Assembly: GCF_014698835.1 (NCBI RefSeq)
Contig: NZ_JACJTU010000001.1
Location: 496,001-560,000, forward strand
DNA length: 64,000 bases
Reading direction: 5' to 3'
Source: Nostoc paludosum FACHB-159
Lineage (GTDB): Bacteria > Cyanobacteriota > Cyanobacteriia > Cyanobacteriales > Nostocaceae
Below, piece after piece: positions 9,514-18,991 of the stretch. Both the position numbers and the translations under genes were made by a program. Under the pieces are notes generated by a model, which did no database searches, was not told the DNA's origin, and saw nothing but the letters and a program-made list of their open reading frames with translations. The stretch's first letter is position 1. Each line of letters starts with the position of its first letter.

Positions 9514-10896
9514 ATGACAGGCAAAAACGCAAGACATAATGCATTTCTGCGGCTAGTGTCTGGTAATGGAGCAGCTTCGGGATCGGAATCTCGCTTCTCG
9601 CTCTCCCCCAGTAAAGAGATAGTAATTGGACGCGACCCCAGCTGCCAAGTTGTCTTGGATGCCATGATGTACCGAATGGTATCTCGTCGTCATGCGGTGG
9701 TTCGTCCTCTGTCTTTATCTCCAGATAGCAAATTTAGCTGGGTGCTTTGTGATTTAAATAGTGCTAATGGCACTTATTTGAACGGACAACGCTTGTATGA
9801 ATGTCAAGAATTGCACCCAGGCGATCGCATTTCTCTAGGTTCTGATGGGCCGCAATACGTTTTTGAGTACGAGTTGACCTCGCAAACCCCGGCAACAACA
9901 GTTAACCAACTGGCATCACTGCCTTCAGCAACCAACTACCACAACCACACCCAATTAAAGCAGCCCGATTCTGTTAGCTTCACTCAGCTTTTTCCGATTA
10001 TTTCCACTGGTAAAGATTTAACTCGTAAAGCTTACCTCGTACCAGGCATACTGACTGTAATCTTCGTAGTGTTGATGTTTGCTACAGTCGGTCGTCCCCA
10101 AGCAAATCAAGTAATCGTCGCAACTTACATTGCCTTCGCCGCCTATTATTTTGTTTACCAACTTTGTGGTAAACAAAAGCCTTGGTGGGTGTTAATGGCT
10201 ACGGCATTGGGTACGGCGTTGATTTTGCTCAGTCCGCTGTTAGATTTATTTATCTTCGTTTTTCGTGGCATCTTGCCTGGAAACTTACCCTCACCCCAAG
10301 AATCTACCACCTTCACAGAGTTACTGGTACGGATGTTTTTTGGCGCTGGGTTGATGGAGGAATTACTCAAAGCAGTGCCTGTACTTGCAGTATTCGCCAT
10401 TGGTAGAATGTTGTCTTCACCTTGGCGAGAACGCATCGGAGTTTGGGAACCTCTAGACGGGATTCTCTTGGGAACGGCTTCTGCTGTGGGCTTCACTTTG
10501 TTGGAAACTCTCGGTCAATATGTGCCCGATATCACTCAAAATGTCACGCAACAGGTGGGTATCGGTGCTGCCGGTCAACTGGCGGGTTTACAACTGCTAA
10601 TTCCGCGAATTTTAGGCTCTGTGGCTGGACACATGGCTTATAGTGGCTACTTGGGCTATTTTATCGGCTTAGCCGTCCTCAAACCCAGTAGAAGTTGGCA
10701 AATTCTTTCTATTGGTTATCTGAGTGCCTCTGCACTCCACGCCCTCTGGAATGCCACTGGATCGATCAATGCCTTGCTTTTGGTAGTTGTTGGAGTGCTA
10801 TCTTACGCCTTTTTGATGGCGGCAATTCTCAAGGCACGGGCGCTTTCACCAACGCGATCGCAAAACTTTGCTACCCGATTCCTTGGCCCCAGATAA
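9514..10896 (+). CDS. FHA domain-PrsW membrane protease fusion
   Basis: Residues about 12-120 form a forkhead-associated domain, which binds phosphothreonine: GR at 39-40, SRRH at 57-60 and NSANGTYLNG at 82-91 are the family motifs. Residues about 175-440 form a multi-helix membrane domain of the PrsW family: EELLK at 282-286, Glu331, and His373 and His409 in later helices. PrsW-type proteins cleave membrane substrates such as anti-sigma factors. The fusion suggests an intramembrane protease guided by a phosphorylated partner; that is inference. It faces the CHAT-FHA and PP2C genes, which run on the opposite strand. Confidence 0.85.
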   Translation: MTGKNARHNAFLRLVSGNGAASGSESRFSLSPSKEIVIGRDPSCQVVLDAMMYRMVSRRHAVVRPLSLSPDSKFSWVLCDLNSANGTYLNGQRLYECQELHPGDRISLGSDGPQYVFEYELTSQTPATTVNQLASLPSATNYHNHTQLKQPDSVSFTQLFPIISTGKDLTRKAYLVPGILTVIFVVLMFATVGRPQANQVIVATYIAFAAYYFVYQLCGKQKPWWVLMATALGTALILLSPLLDLFIFVFRGILPGNLPSPQESTTFTELLVRMFFGAGLMEELLKAVPVLAVFAIGRMLSSPWRERIGVWEPLDGILLGTASAVGFTLLETLGQYVPDITQNVTQQVGIGAAGQLAGLQLLIPRILGSVAGHMAYSGYLGYFIGLAVLKPSRSWQILSIGYLSASALHALWNATGSINALLLVVVGVLSYAFLMAAILKARALSPTRSQNFATRFLGPR

Positions 10897-11231
10897 TAAA
10901 TGAGGGGGATGAAGCGGTGAGGAGATGGGAAAATAGGGCGGATAACCAATGCCCAATTCCCAATGTCCAATTCCTAAAGACTATAAAAATATATATCTTG
11001 CGATAGATGGTCTAATGATTAAATTAGGCTATTATCGATCTACCTTAGGTGTCTTTACTTGAAAACTAATACCAGTTCTCGAAAATAAACCAACAAATGT
11101 CAATCAGGAAAGTATTGCTGTATCTAAGTTTTTGAATTCTGAATTGGTATAACAAAGCAAGACAATATTACGCAGATAAGGCTAGCTATCTCGAAAATTG
11201 AATTATTGAAAAAATAAATAACAGACTGGAG
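10897..11231. other. Convergent gap before the 215-residue gene
   Basis: About 335 bases between the convergent FHA-PrsW and 215-residue genes. It holds a short repeat (CCCAATTCCCAATGTCCAATT near 10951) and no gene or clear terminator. Confidence 0.5.
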
Positions 11232-11879
11232 TTATGGTTGGGACTGGTATTTGCTGAGTTGACTTAAAGCGTAGTAGGCGATGGCCAGACTAACCTTTGC
11301 TTGTTCTATTTCTGATAAAGTTGTCCATTCCCGATTGTTCAAGTTAGCCATTGTAGATGCTGGGTTGTGTGATTCGTTGCTTCGCATCGCATAAGCAAAA
11401 GGACGGGCTAAAACTAAAAGATCCTCTTCTCCCCAAGTTGGAAGTACAGCCTGAACGCACTCAACTAGTTGTTCGCCTCTTAATTGCTGACGGGCAAATA
11501 TTTCAGCCGCTTTAGTAGCAATGGTGTTGAGCAATGTTTGGGGAACACAGGTACAAAAACTAGCGCGTAATGTTTCTTGGAGATTAACCACTACTGATTG
11601 TTGGGAATTGCCATCATAGCTTTCATTAAAAGAGATACCAGACCAAAGCGTATCTAAATGCTTGTAAAAATCTTGCGATCGCTTAGTCAGATCTTCATCG
11701 ATTAAATCTTGGCTCTCGAATTGTTGTTCTAATTCTTGAAAATAAGCTTCTGATTCTTCGTCAGCCACATTCCAAGGATAAGTAGCATCCTCTGGTTCTA
11801 GTAAAGCTTCTAATAACTCTAAATCTACTTGAGACTGCAAAGAATAGAAAGTGTCTGAACCATTAATTTTATTAGTCAT
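11232..11879 (-). CDS. Conserved-looking hypothetical protein
   Basis: I do not recognise this 215-residue protein. It is soluble, acidic in the first half (ALLEPEDATYP, EELEQQFESQDLIDEDL-like) and predicted to be mostly helical in the second half. It has two cysteines close together in FCTCVP and a C-terminal helix with YYALSQLSKY. It lies 145 bases downstream of the CHAT-FHA gene on the same strand, so it may be co-transcribed with it and could be a substrate or partner. No signal peptide or membrane segment is visible. Confidence 0.7.
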   Translation of the reverse strand: MTNKINGSDTFYSLQSQVDLELLEALLEPEDATYPWNVADEESEAYFQELEQQFESQDLIDEDLTKRSQDFYKHLDTLWSGISFNESYDGNSQQSVVVNLQETLRASFCTCVPQTLLNTIATKAAEIFARQQLRGEQLVECVQAVLPTWGEEDLLVLARPFAYAMRSNESHNPASTMANLNNREWTTLSEIEQAKVSLAIAYYALSQLSKYQSQP

Positions 11880-12024
11880 TTTCTTGCCTCACGATTATTT
11901 AGTGGTATTGACAGCTACAATTGCCCAGAAGAGATTTCCGCAAAAAAGTTGATTTTTTCTCTTGGTAAAAACAGATTTTTAAAATTGATACTCAAGACCA
12001 AAATTTAATTCTGTAATAGCCGTA

Positions 12025-13605
12025 CTAGGAGTCTTCAATAATGAACTCCCAGGTCTCACCTCTAGCACTTCCAAACTTTAACTGCATACCGGATTTCAAG
12101 GGCACTTCCTCTCGGAGGATTTGTTGCCAGCCATTAGGGCCTAAAAACCACGTTGTCCCGTAAGTGGAAAAATCTTGTAAATAATAAGTTCGCACTAGTG
12201 TAGCATCAGTCAAAGTATTGCGGCAGAAGATTTCAGCGTGACGTTTAGAAACAGACGGTTCGGGGATGACAATATCATTATCTTTGGTGCGGCCGATGCG
12301 AGTAACTCCATAACGCAATAACCAGGTTTTATCTTTTGAAGAGAGCGATCGTAAACTTGCACTAGGAAGCCCAGAACCGACATCTGGAATGGCTGTATCT
12401 GGTAATTCGGTAATTCCTTCATCCAGGTTTTTAATCAGTTCGCCATTAAAATCTGGATGTAGATAGAGAACGGGCAAAGTCCAAGCAGGTTGATTGAATC
12501 TATACAGTGTTAACAATTCTTTTCTGGCTTGGCTGACAGCTTCATCAATTGGCTTATACAATCGCAAAGCTTCAGCAAAGGCTTGAATAAAACTGTGGCT
12601 TTCGTGGTCGGCGATTTCATCTCGCATCCCCAAAACCGCTGGTACACCATGCCGAATTAATACTTCTGCCAAACTGCTGGCAGGTATCGCTTGATTATTG
12701 CTGACAGCTGGTTGTGCTCCCCAACAAGCATTGAAAACCGCTAATTTCACACCTGTACGAGTCAATGCTTGGGCTAATTCTATACCATTGAGGATCATGC
12801 CCGGTCGCAAAAACAGTAGCCCACCGTCTGGATCTGGCAAACCGTGTCCAGCATAAAAGAAGACATTGTATGCTTTAGTTTCTAATTCTTGAATCAACTC
12901 TTCTGGAGTTGGTTGTAACAGCTGATTCACCGTGCAGGGTGCATATCTTTGGGAATTAGTATCGACTGGGGTATCTGTCAGAGTTTGCTGCAAAATCAGC
13001 GCTTCTTGTTCTAGTTGCAGGTTCTCATCATGACCTAAAACCAACAGGATATTTAAAGCCTGGTCAGTTCGCAAATACGGTAACGGGTCAACTTCACTGC
13101 TAGTGCGGCTAAAGAGCAAATCTTGGGAAAGGGACATAGCCGATTGGCCAGGCTCGCGCTGCATAATTTCCCAAGGGAAAGCAATCAGATCGGGGTCGCG
13201 AATTTCCAGTCGAAAGCGCAAACGTGTATGCTGACCCATAGCAATTCCCCGGCTGCGTTCTAAACTACCGAGAATTTGTCCATCGAATACCCAGCGCCAT
13301 AAAAGCATTCCCAGATATTGCATCAGGCGACTGCTGTAAGGGCCAGTGGTCTGATTTGAAGAAAATGAAATCGAATCAGTGGGTAATAGGTTGCTGTTTT
13401 GAGATGTGGAGTTTGGGGGAAGAACTAAATGGTTATGGCCAGAAAACATCTGCCGCCATTCTTGCCAGACTTGGGTGAGTTCAACAGGCCACACACAGTC
13501 ACGTAAAACATGGCCACTGGGATAGGGAGCCTTGACCACCCAAATGGCGAAATTGTCAGTGCCAGTGTTTAACAGACGGGCGATCGCCAAAATCAGGGAT
13601 GGCAT
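12025..13605 (-). CDS. CHAT caspase-like protease with C-terminal FHA domain
   Basis: Residues about 185-410 form a CHAT domain, a caspase-like peptidase fold. The likely catalytic His254 lies in FFYAGHGLPD and Cys294 in VFNACWGAQ. Residues about 430-525 form an FHA phosphothreonine-binding domain (TRIGRTKDNDIVI, SVSKRHAE, STYGTTW). The N-terminal 180 residues are of unknown fold and could recognise the substrate or activator. The PP2C gene lies 147 bases upstream on the same strand. Together they suggest a protease regulated by protein phosphorylation; this is inference. Some CHAT proteins lack peptidase activity, but here both catalytic residues are present. Confidence 0.88.
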   Translation of the reverse strand: MPSLILAIARLLNTGTDNFAIWVVKAPYPSGHVLRDCVWPVELTQVWQEWRQMFSGHNHLVLPPNSTSQNSNLLPTDSISFSSNQTTGPYSSRLMQYLGMLLWRWVFDGQILGSLERSRGIAMGQHTRLRFRLEIRDPDLIAFPWEIMQREPGQSAMSLSQDLLFSRTSSEVDPLPYLRTDQALNILLVLGHDENLQLEQEALILQQTLTDTPVDTNSQRYAPCTVNQLLQPTPEELIQELETKAYNVFFYAGHGLPDPDGGLLFLRPGMILNGIELAQALTRTGVKLAVFNACWGAQPAVSNNQAIPASSLAEVLIRHGVPAVLGMRDEIADHESHSFIQAFAEALRLYKPIDEAVSQARKELLTLYRFNQPAWTLPVLYLHPDFNGELIKNLDEGITELPDTAIPDVGSGLPSASLRSLSSKDKTWLLRYGVTRIGRTKDNDIVIPEPSVSKRHAEIFCRNTLTDATLVRTYYLQDFSTYGTTWFLGPNGWQQILREEVPLKSGMQLKFGSARGETWEFIIEDS

Positions 13606-13752
13606 GGATTCATAAAACTAAAAGCTAAAAACAAATAATTTCAAATAACAATTCTCGAAGGTAAAAATTTTTACTTTTTTACCTTATCAGTTTTTGAGTC
13701 TGATTCTTACCTGTTATTATTCCAGGTTTTTACTAGTTTATCGAGTATTTAA

Positions 13753-15990
13753 CTAAGTTTGACTACTATCAGATGGTTGAGTAACTGGTGGTTGAGTGGG
13801 GGGTTTACATGGATTTGCTGCGCCTGATTCCAAAACAGACGCTCCAGAACCCTTCAGTTTGGAAAATTCAATCGCTACCTCTTGGCCTGGTTTCAACCCA
13901 GGTTTTGATGGAGATGATGCTGGAGTTGATGTACAGACTTGCATCCGAACTAAGAAATCTCCAGATGCAGGTTTGGGATTTGGGTCAGTGCTGATAACTT
14001 TTAAAAAACTTTTAGGAGGAAGTGATTGGTTATTCGCCAACGGGATTTCCTTGGTGGTTTGAATTACCCAACCAGAAGCAAGGTTAGCAAGGGTTCGGGG
14101 TGGTTCTGTGGCTGCAACAGTAGGAGTTTGAGTTGGTGTGGGATTAGAAGCAATTGGAGGCTGGCTGGTGGATTTTAATCGCAGTTGTTGAATGATAAAT
14201 CCGCCAGTACCCGCTGCTAGAACAAATAGTAACGGAACTATCCACTGTAGGGGCAATTGGCGAGTTTTGGTAGGCTGACTTTCCTCAATCACCTGAGTTT
14301 TGTGGTTTGGGCTGCTTAAAACTGACGTATTTGCCCCTCTGGATGCCAAATCGACGGTTTTTGCTGAATAGCTTTCTGGAATAACAGCTTTGATGGTGAT
14401 TTCTGGTTCCCAGTATTGGACTTGATAGTGTACTAAAGCGACGGTGACATTATCGTGTCCATTTTTGCTGTTAGCGATTTCTACTAATCTATCTGCTACA
14501 TTGACGATGTTTGCTTCCCCAAGCAAAATCGGCAAGATTTCTGTTTCCCAGTACTCTTCCACGCGATCGAAATCACTCAAGCCATCGGATGTCAGCAGAA
14601 AAACTGCATCTTCATCGAGCATAAATCGTGCAGAAGTGGGATGCAATGAAGTGCTAGGGCCCATCCCCAAAGCCTGGACGAGAGAACCAGCAGAACTTTG
14701 TTGCACGGCTTCGCGGTAAATGGCATAGCCCAGGCGAACTTCGCGGGAAGCGACATCATCATCAAGGGTAACTTGATAACAGCCTTGGCGGGTAATCCAG
14801 TAGGCACGACTATCGCCGACGTGGGTAATGTACATTTCGTGAGCGACAGGTAGTGCCATAACTAAAGTTGTGCCCATACGCTGACGCCCTTGGCGATTTT
14901 CACCGTCATTGCGCTGGCTAATTTTGTCATTAGCCATTGCCACGGCTTTTTCTAAGTCATTTAGCAGCAGTGAGGGGTCTATGTGGTCGTAGGGAACTTT
15001 GGTAAGTTGCTGTACTTGTTGTTGGATTGTTTCAATGGCTAAATTTGATGCAACATTGCCGCCTTCGTGTCCGCCGATGCCATCACAGACAATTGCTAAG
15101 GCTGTAGGCTGGGGTGGCTTGCTTACTAGAGTGCCGCTGGGTGGGCTACAGGCGTCTTCATTGCGTTGGCGGCTAGGCCCGGTATCGGTTTTGGTGATAA
15201 TTTTGATTGTGGGTGTTTGCGATCGCCCTAATTCTGCCAGTCCCCGGTCTAAAGCGGTGATTAATTGTTCGGATGAGTGAATTTCGCCCTGAATCAGGGA
15301 AAGGCTAACGCGATCGATAAATTCTCCTATGGCTGGTTTGGCGTTAGCGACCAATTGCTGCCAGAATTCCCCTAATTGAGGTAATTTTGGTGATGTGGTA
15401 TCGTCGAAGCGCAATTCCAACAAACGGACTAACGAGCCTTCTATCCGTAAAACATAGGAGTCAAGCAGGCTAGAAACGACACCTTCACTGGCCAGGGGTT
15501 GCCACAAATGAGCTATTTGCCACAACCAATTGAGTTGGCGCATGGATGTAGCATCACGCCAAGCACTGGTTAACTCGCTGCCCAGATGCACTTGTTGGGT
15601 TGTATTATCCACCATTACTGGTGGTTTTTCTAAAAGTAATATTTCTCGCTGGGGGGAGTCCTTAGTTAAGGGAAGTACTCCATGTACCTGCGGTACGTGT
15701 AAGCGGTAGGGAATGAGCCTTAAGTAAGCTCTGGGAATCTGTAAATTCTCTAGCTCTGGCGTTAGGGTTAATAAACCAGGCTTGGTATCTAATAGGACAA
15801 ATTTATCAACAATTAAATAGCGATCGGCTAATATTTTTCCAGGGCTACCCAAACTCTGGTCGTCTATCACAGCCCAGAGGTAATTTTTGGGTAGAGGCGT
15901 AGAACATCGCTGGCAAAACTTATGAGTCAGGGGGTTGGCAGCCTGACAATTTTCATGTGGACACTGGAGCGTTGCCGCATCATTTTCCAT
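13753..15990 (-). CDS. PP2C-type Ser/Thr phosphatase with zinc ribbon and membrane anchor
   Basis: A 745-residue protein. It starts with a zinc ribbon (Cys10, Cys15, Cys26, Cys29). Residues about 45-250 begin GKILADRYLIVDK and vaguely recall the start of a Ser/Thr kinase, but no catalytic kinase motifs are visible. Residues about 262-520 are a PP2C phosphatase with its metal-binding acidic residues in NEDA, CDGIGGHEGG (Asp303), THVGDSRAY (Asp393), TSDGLSDF (Asp469) and GHDNVTV (Asp513). A single membrane helix lies near 590-612, followed by a proline-rich C-terminal region that is probably extracytoplasmic. It lies upstream of, and probably in one operon with, the CHAT-FHA gene, and would remove phosphates read by the FHA domains. 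Confidence 0.92.
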   Translation of the reverse strand: MENDAATLQCPHENCQAANPLTHKFCQRCSTPLPKNYLWAVIDDQSLGSPGKILADRYLIVDKFVLLDTKPGLLTLTPELENLQIPRAYLRLIPYRLHVPQVHGVLPLTKDSPQREILLLEKPPVMVDNTTQQVHLGSELTSAWRDATSMRQLNWLWQIAHLWQPLASEGVVSSLLDSYVLRIEGSLVRLLELRFDDTTSPKLPQLGEFWQQLVANAKPAIGEFIDRVSLSLIQGEIHSSEQLITALDRGLAELGRSQTPTIKIITKTDTGPSRQRNEDACSPPSGTLVSKPPQPTALAIVCDGIGGHEGGNVASNLAIETIQQQVQQLTKVPYDHIDPSLLLNDLEKAVAMANDKISQRNDGENRQGRQRMGTTLVMALPVAHEMYITHVGDSRAYWITRQGCYQVTLDDDVASREVRLGYAIYREAVQQSSAGSLVQALGMGPSTSLHPTSARFMLDEDAVFLLTSDGLSDFDRVEEYWETEILPILLGEANIVNVADRLVEIANSKNGHDNVTVALVHYQVQYWEPEITIKAVIPESYSAKTVDLASRGANTSVLSSPNHKTQVIEESQPTKTRQLPLQWIVPLLFVLAAGTGGFIIQQLRLKSTSQPPIASNPTPTQTPTVAATEPPRTLANLASGWVIQTTKEIPLANNQSLPPKSFLKVISTDPNPKPASGDFLVRMQVCTSTPASSPSKPGLKPGQEVAIEFSKLKGSGASVLESGAANPCKPPTQPPVTQPSDSSQT

Positions 15991-16807
15991 AGTTTTCCCA
16001 CCGATCGCAGATTGGCAATTTCTTTAATAGCATTACTAGGGACAATCTAGACCGCTCGTCTTTCTTAAACTTGACATATTCAGGCTTTAGATGATGATTT
16101 TAGCTGGCCTTTATCAGCAGATGCTAATATTTAACTTATCTAAAGATTACGCTTCCAAGTTAACCCTACAGCCCCATCATAGCTTCTATCGCTGTGTGAC
16201 TCTCCATCGCTAAAGCAAATAACTCCAACCGTCTCACCAAAGATAGCTCAAGCATAACTGTGCTATTTGCTTTTGCTGAATTACTCCATGTTCAATAGGC
16301 AGATAATATTGGTATTTATCTAGTTTATAAGTAAGATAGCAATAATTAACTTTAATTAAGAATTAAGATATAGCGATCGGTTTTGAAGGTTGAGCTTATT
16401 TGTGTAGCTAGGGAGTAGGGAATAGGGCTGGAGCTTTTTTGAAGCAATCAAATAGAAGTCTCATAACTGTAATAGAGTTGGTGGCAAAACTACCTGACGA
16501 ATGAAGTTGCTTAAAAAATGCTGTTTCCAGGTTTTTACAAGTCAGATAATGGGCAATTGAGGGGGTGGAAGGACAAAAAGAGGGGGGAAAGACTTACTAT
16601 AACTTCCCCTTTGCTCCGATTTTTCCATTCCCCACTCTCTATTCTCCAGATAGTTTAGCCCATCTGGTAATAGCTCTCTACGTTAGGGACTTCAAAGAAA
16701 AATATCCCATTGTTTGCACTCAACAGAAGCCAGTGCGTTGGACGGGTTCCCCGGCTTGTTCGCTCTTAGCGTTCCCGTAGGGTAGCAACTGGCGTTCATT
16801 TAGTAGC
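15991..16807. other. Gap between the PP2C gene and ndhM
   Basis: About 820 bases. It holds a stretch of short G-rich repeat near 16560-16600. At about 16733-16796 lies a dispersed repeat (GACGGGTTCCCCGGCTTG, then GTTCCCGTAGGGTAGC) of a type common in Nostoc genomes, just after ndhM. No gene is supported here. Confidence 0.5.
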
Positions 16808-17167
16808 TTACTGCTGCTCGTCAATTGCAACTTGGGGGATTCCCATACTGTAGTTGGTGACGCGGCCAGAGAGATTGTAGCTGATTTCGCCGAGTTGTAG
16901 GAGCGATCGCACATAATGTTCTAAGTCTGAACCGACGCGGCGTAAGTTATAGTCTGTGAGGTCTGCGCCACTAGAAGCTTCTACTAGTTCATCGAATTTT
17001 CGATAAACCTTTTGCAGGGCATCTTCATTCCAGTTGAATTCGTTGTCTGGGTCAATATCTAGTGTCAAGACCTGATCGCTTGGAAGGAGTTCGCCATGTT
17101 GGTCAATTTCAGCCGCAAAAATGCGGATATGCCGGGTTGTGGACTTGAGCAGCGTCGGATTATCCAT
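16808..17167 (-). CDS. ndhM: NAD(P)H-quinone oxidoreductase subunit M
   Basis: A 119-residue protein with the NdhM hallmarks STTRHIRIFAAEI, LTLDIDPDNEFNWNEDALQK and LTDYNLRRVGSDLEHYVRS. NdhM is an oxygenic-photosynthesis-specific subunit of the cyanobacterial NDH-1 complex in the thylakoid membrane. It sits on the cytoplasmic side, where ferredoxin-fed electrons enter for cyclic flow and respiration. The length is normal for the family. It is a single-gene unit on the minus strand with an AT-rich region upstream. Confidence 0.96.
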   Translation of the reverse strand: MDNPTLLKSTTRHIRIFAAEIDQHGELLPSDQVLTLDIDPDNEFNWNEDALQKVYRKFDELVEASSGADLTDYNLRRVGSDLEHYVRSLLQLGEISYNLSGRVTNYSMGIPQVAIDEQQ

Positions 17168-18157
17168 AAAAGGGTGTAAGATTTGGGTGAATTACACTGA
17201 AATTATTGTAAACCCTATATTCAAGCTTAAATGCTCTTAATTTACAAGCTTTGAGGGCAGTTGCAAAAGGGCTAGCTATTACGCTTTGAAATTGTACAGA
17301 GTTACTCATGGTGTTGACGATTAACGATTAACTGTCAACCCTCAACTTTTAACAGCCAACACAAAAAAATTTGCTGCCTTAGGTGTAAGTAAAAATATTG
17401 TCTGTACTGATTACTGCTTTTACTTGTATTAGTAGTTGAAGTCTCAGTTAGTTGCTAGTACTGACAGTATCTTTATAATCTTCACACCCAAATTACTGGG
17501 TAGAGTATTTTTATTTAGGCAAATACAAACCAGTCTCAGCCCTATGTTTATCTTGCTTATTGCTAAGGTTTTTGTATTTATTAAGTCTAGAAGACGGTAG
17601 GATAAGGTTTCGGGGTGGAATAATTTGATCTGTGTACATTTTTGAGCGAGAACAAAAATTTTTACATTAATAACTATGTGAATCAATTTCTCCTCAAATT
17701 GCTCTTGAAAAAAACGTACATCTAGTAATTTTACGGAATAACGCTACACATACCTCTGGCATTAATAAAAGGAAAAATTTTTGGTGTTTTTACGTAAGTA
17801 AAAACACCAAAAATCAAGTAACAAGTCAAACTGTTATTGACGTTCACATAAAGTTGATGTAAAAAGCTTTAAAAAGCTCGGACAACTTCTTACAGAAACT
17901 TTATTGTGTAGAATCTTAAAAACTGAATAATAGTTATGGCTTACCATAAGCTACATCTGGCACAGTTAGACCAGAATCTAGACAGTAAAAATTGAGCTTG
18001 AAAACAAAACACAGGAGAGTGAAATGGAATACATTGGTGTTTGATGAAGAAAAATTCTTAATTCAAGCACTTTGGATTCAAAAAAGATATAAAGAACTTT
18101 TGCTGGACATCTACCTCCTTACCCTCATGACTACCAAGTAAAGGAATCTCAATAGCT
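17168..18157. other. Long AT-rich gap upstream of ndhM and the 94-residue gene
   Basis: About 990 bases between divergent genes. It holds the GTTAACAGTCAAC-type short repeat near 17312-17360 and the perfect hairpin at 17777-17814. The rest is AT-rich. It probably contains promoters for both flanking genes. No RNA gene is recognisable by eye. Confidence 0.5.
17777..17814. terminator. Perfect 17-bp inverted repeat (hairpin)
   Basis: The left arm at 17777-17793 (ATTTTTGGTGTTTTTAC) and right arm at 17798-17814 are perfectly complementary around a four-base loop GTAA. An A-run and T-run flank the stem on both strands, so it could end transcription in either direction. It stands alone in a 990-base gap, about 340 bases ahead of the small gene at 18158. 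A regulator binding site is the alternative. Confidence 0.6.
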
Positions 18158-18442
18158 ATGAACTCCAAAGCATTACCACGCCAAATCAATAATCTCGAAG
18201 TAGGTGTTTATGAGTGCGAAGTACATCTCAAATTTCGGTTGATTGAGGAAAAGAGTCTATTAGGCGATCGCGAGCAACTCTTACAGGTGCTACTCGATGC
18301 TTTGACCGAGGGATCTGACGATTTTCTGGAGACGCTACAAGCGTCCGTTAAAGCTCAGGAAATATCAGAGTTCAAAGCCTCACCTCAAATGCGACGCCAG
18401 CTGATGCGCTTGCGTAATGCTGCTGAAAATCCTCAAATTTAA
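18158..18442 (+). CDS. Small hypothetical protein
   Basis: A 94-residue protein I do not recognise. An AAGGAA ribosome binding site precedes ATG 18158. The first half looks like a beta hairpin (VGVYECEVHLKFRLIEE), and the second is helical with a basic end (SPQMRRQLMRLRNAAE). It has no membrane segment. The coding sequence has normal composition and a HIP1 site, so it is probably a genuine cyanobacterial gene. It is flanked by long noncoding regions and appears monocistronic. Confidence 0.7.
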   Translation: MNSKALPRQINNLEVGVYECEVHLKFRLIEEKSLLGDREQLLQVLLDALTEGSDDFLETLQASVKAQEISEFKASPQMRRQLMRLRNAAENPQI

Positions 18443-18991
18443 AGGTGTAATTTAACTAGTGAAAAATTGGAATTAAGTATCAAATCGAATAGGCATCTCA
18501 TACCGTCAATACACCCGTTGCAATAACAACTAAGCAGTCAGTAGAATTCATAAAATATTTTGATTTCTGCTTTGTGAAAGTCTTATTTAGCAGCACAAAG
18601 TCCCAGGAACAGTTTCCTTAATTAAAAAAGTTTGTAGCAAAGGTTACTGGTAGAATCTCAAAGCAAATTCAGCCGGGTGCATTTTACCGAGTTAACATCA
18701 AAACATTGGGAAAAACAAAACCCTGTGTCTTTACAGATTAGGCGTTAGACAACAGGCGCAAATGCAATGAAAACCTAAAAGACTAAAGGAAAAATAAATA
18801 ACTTTTCTTTTGGCTTTTTGCTCTAACTAAGTGCCTGATTTGCTGAAATACTTATGTTTTATCTATTACCAATTGGATATGGGGATGAGGGAGAGAGGGG
18901 AAAAGGTTAAAGGGAAAAGGGAAAAGGGAAATTTAACCTTTCCCCTTTACCCCTTTCCCTTTCCCCATACTCCATGCCCCATGCCCAATAA
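18443..18991. repeat. Gap with a purine/pyrimidine inverted repeat
   Basis: No gene is supported. At about 18886-18965 lies a run of AAAGGGAAAAGGG units followed by TTTCCCCTTTACCCC units. These form an imperfect long hairpin just past the end of the convergent response-regulator gene. It belongs to the same class of short tandem repeats seen throughout the window. Confidence 0.6.

Noticed and set aside
16565..16780. 71-codon frame downstream of ndhM
   Set aside because: Composed of G-rich repeat and a dispersed intergenic repeat; no family-like sequence or start signal.
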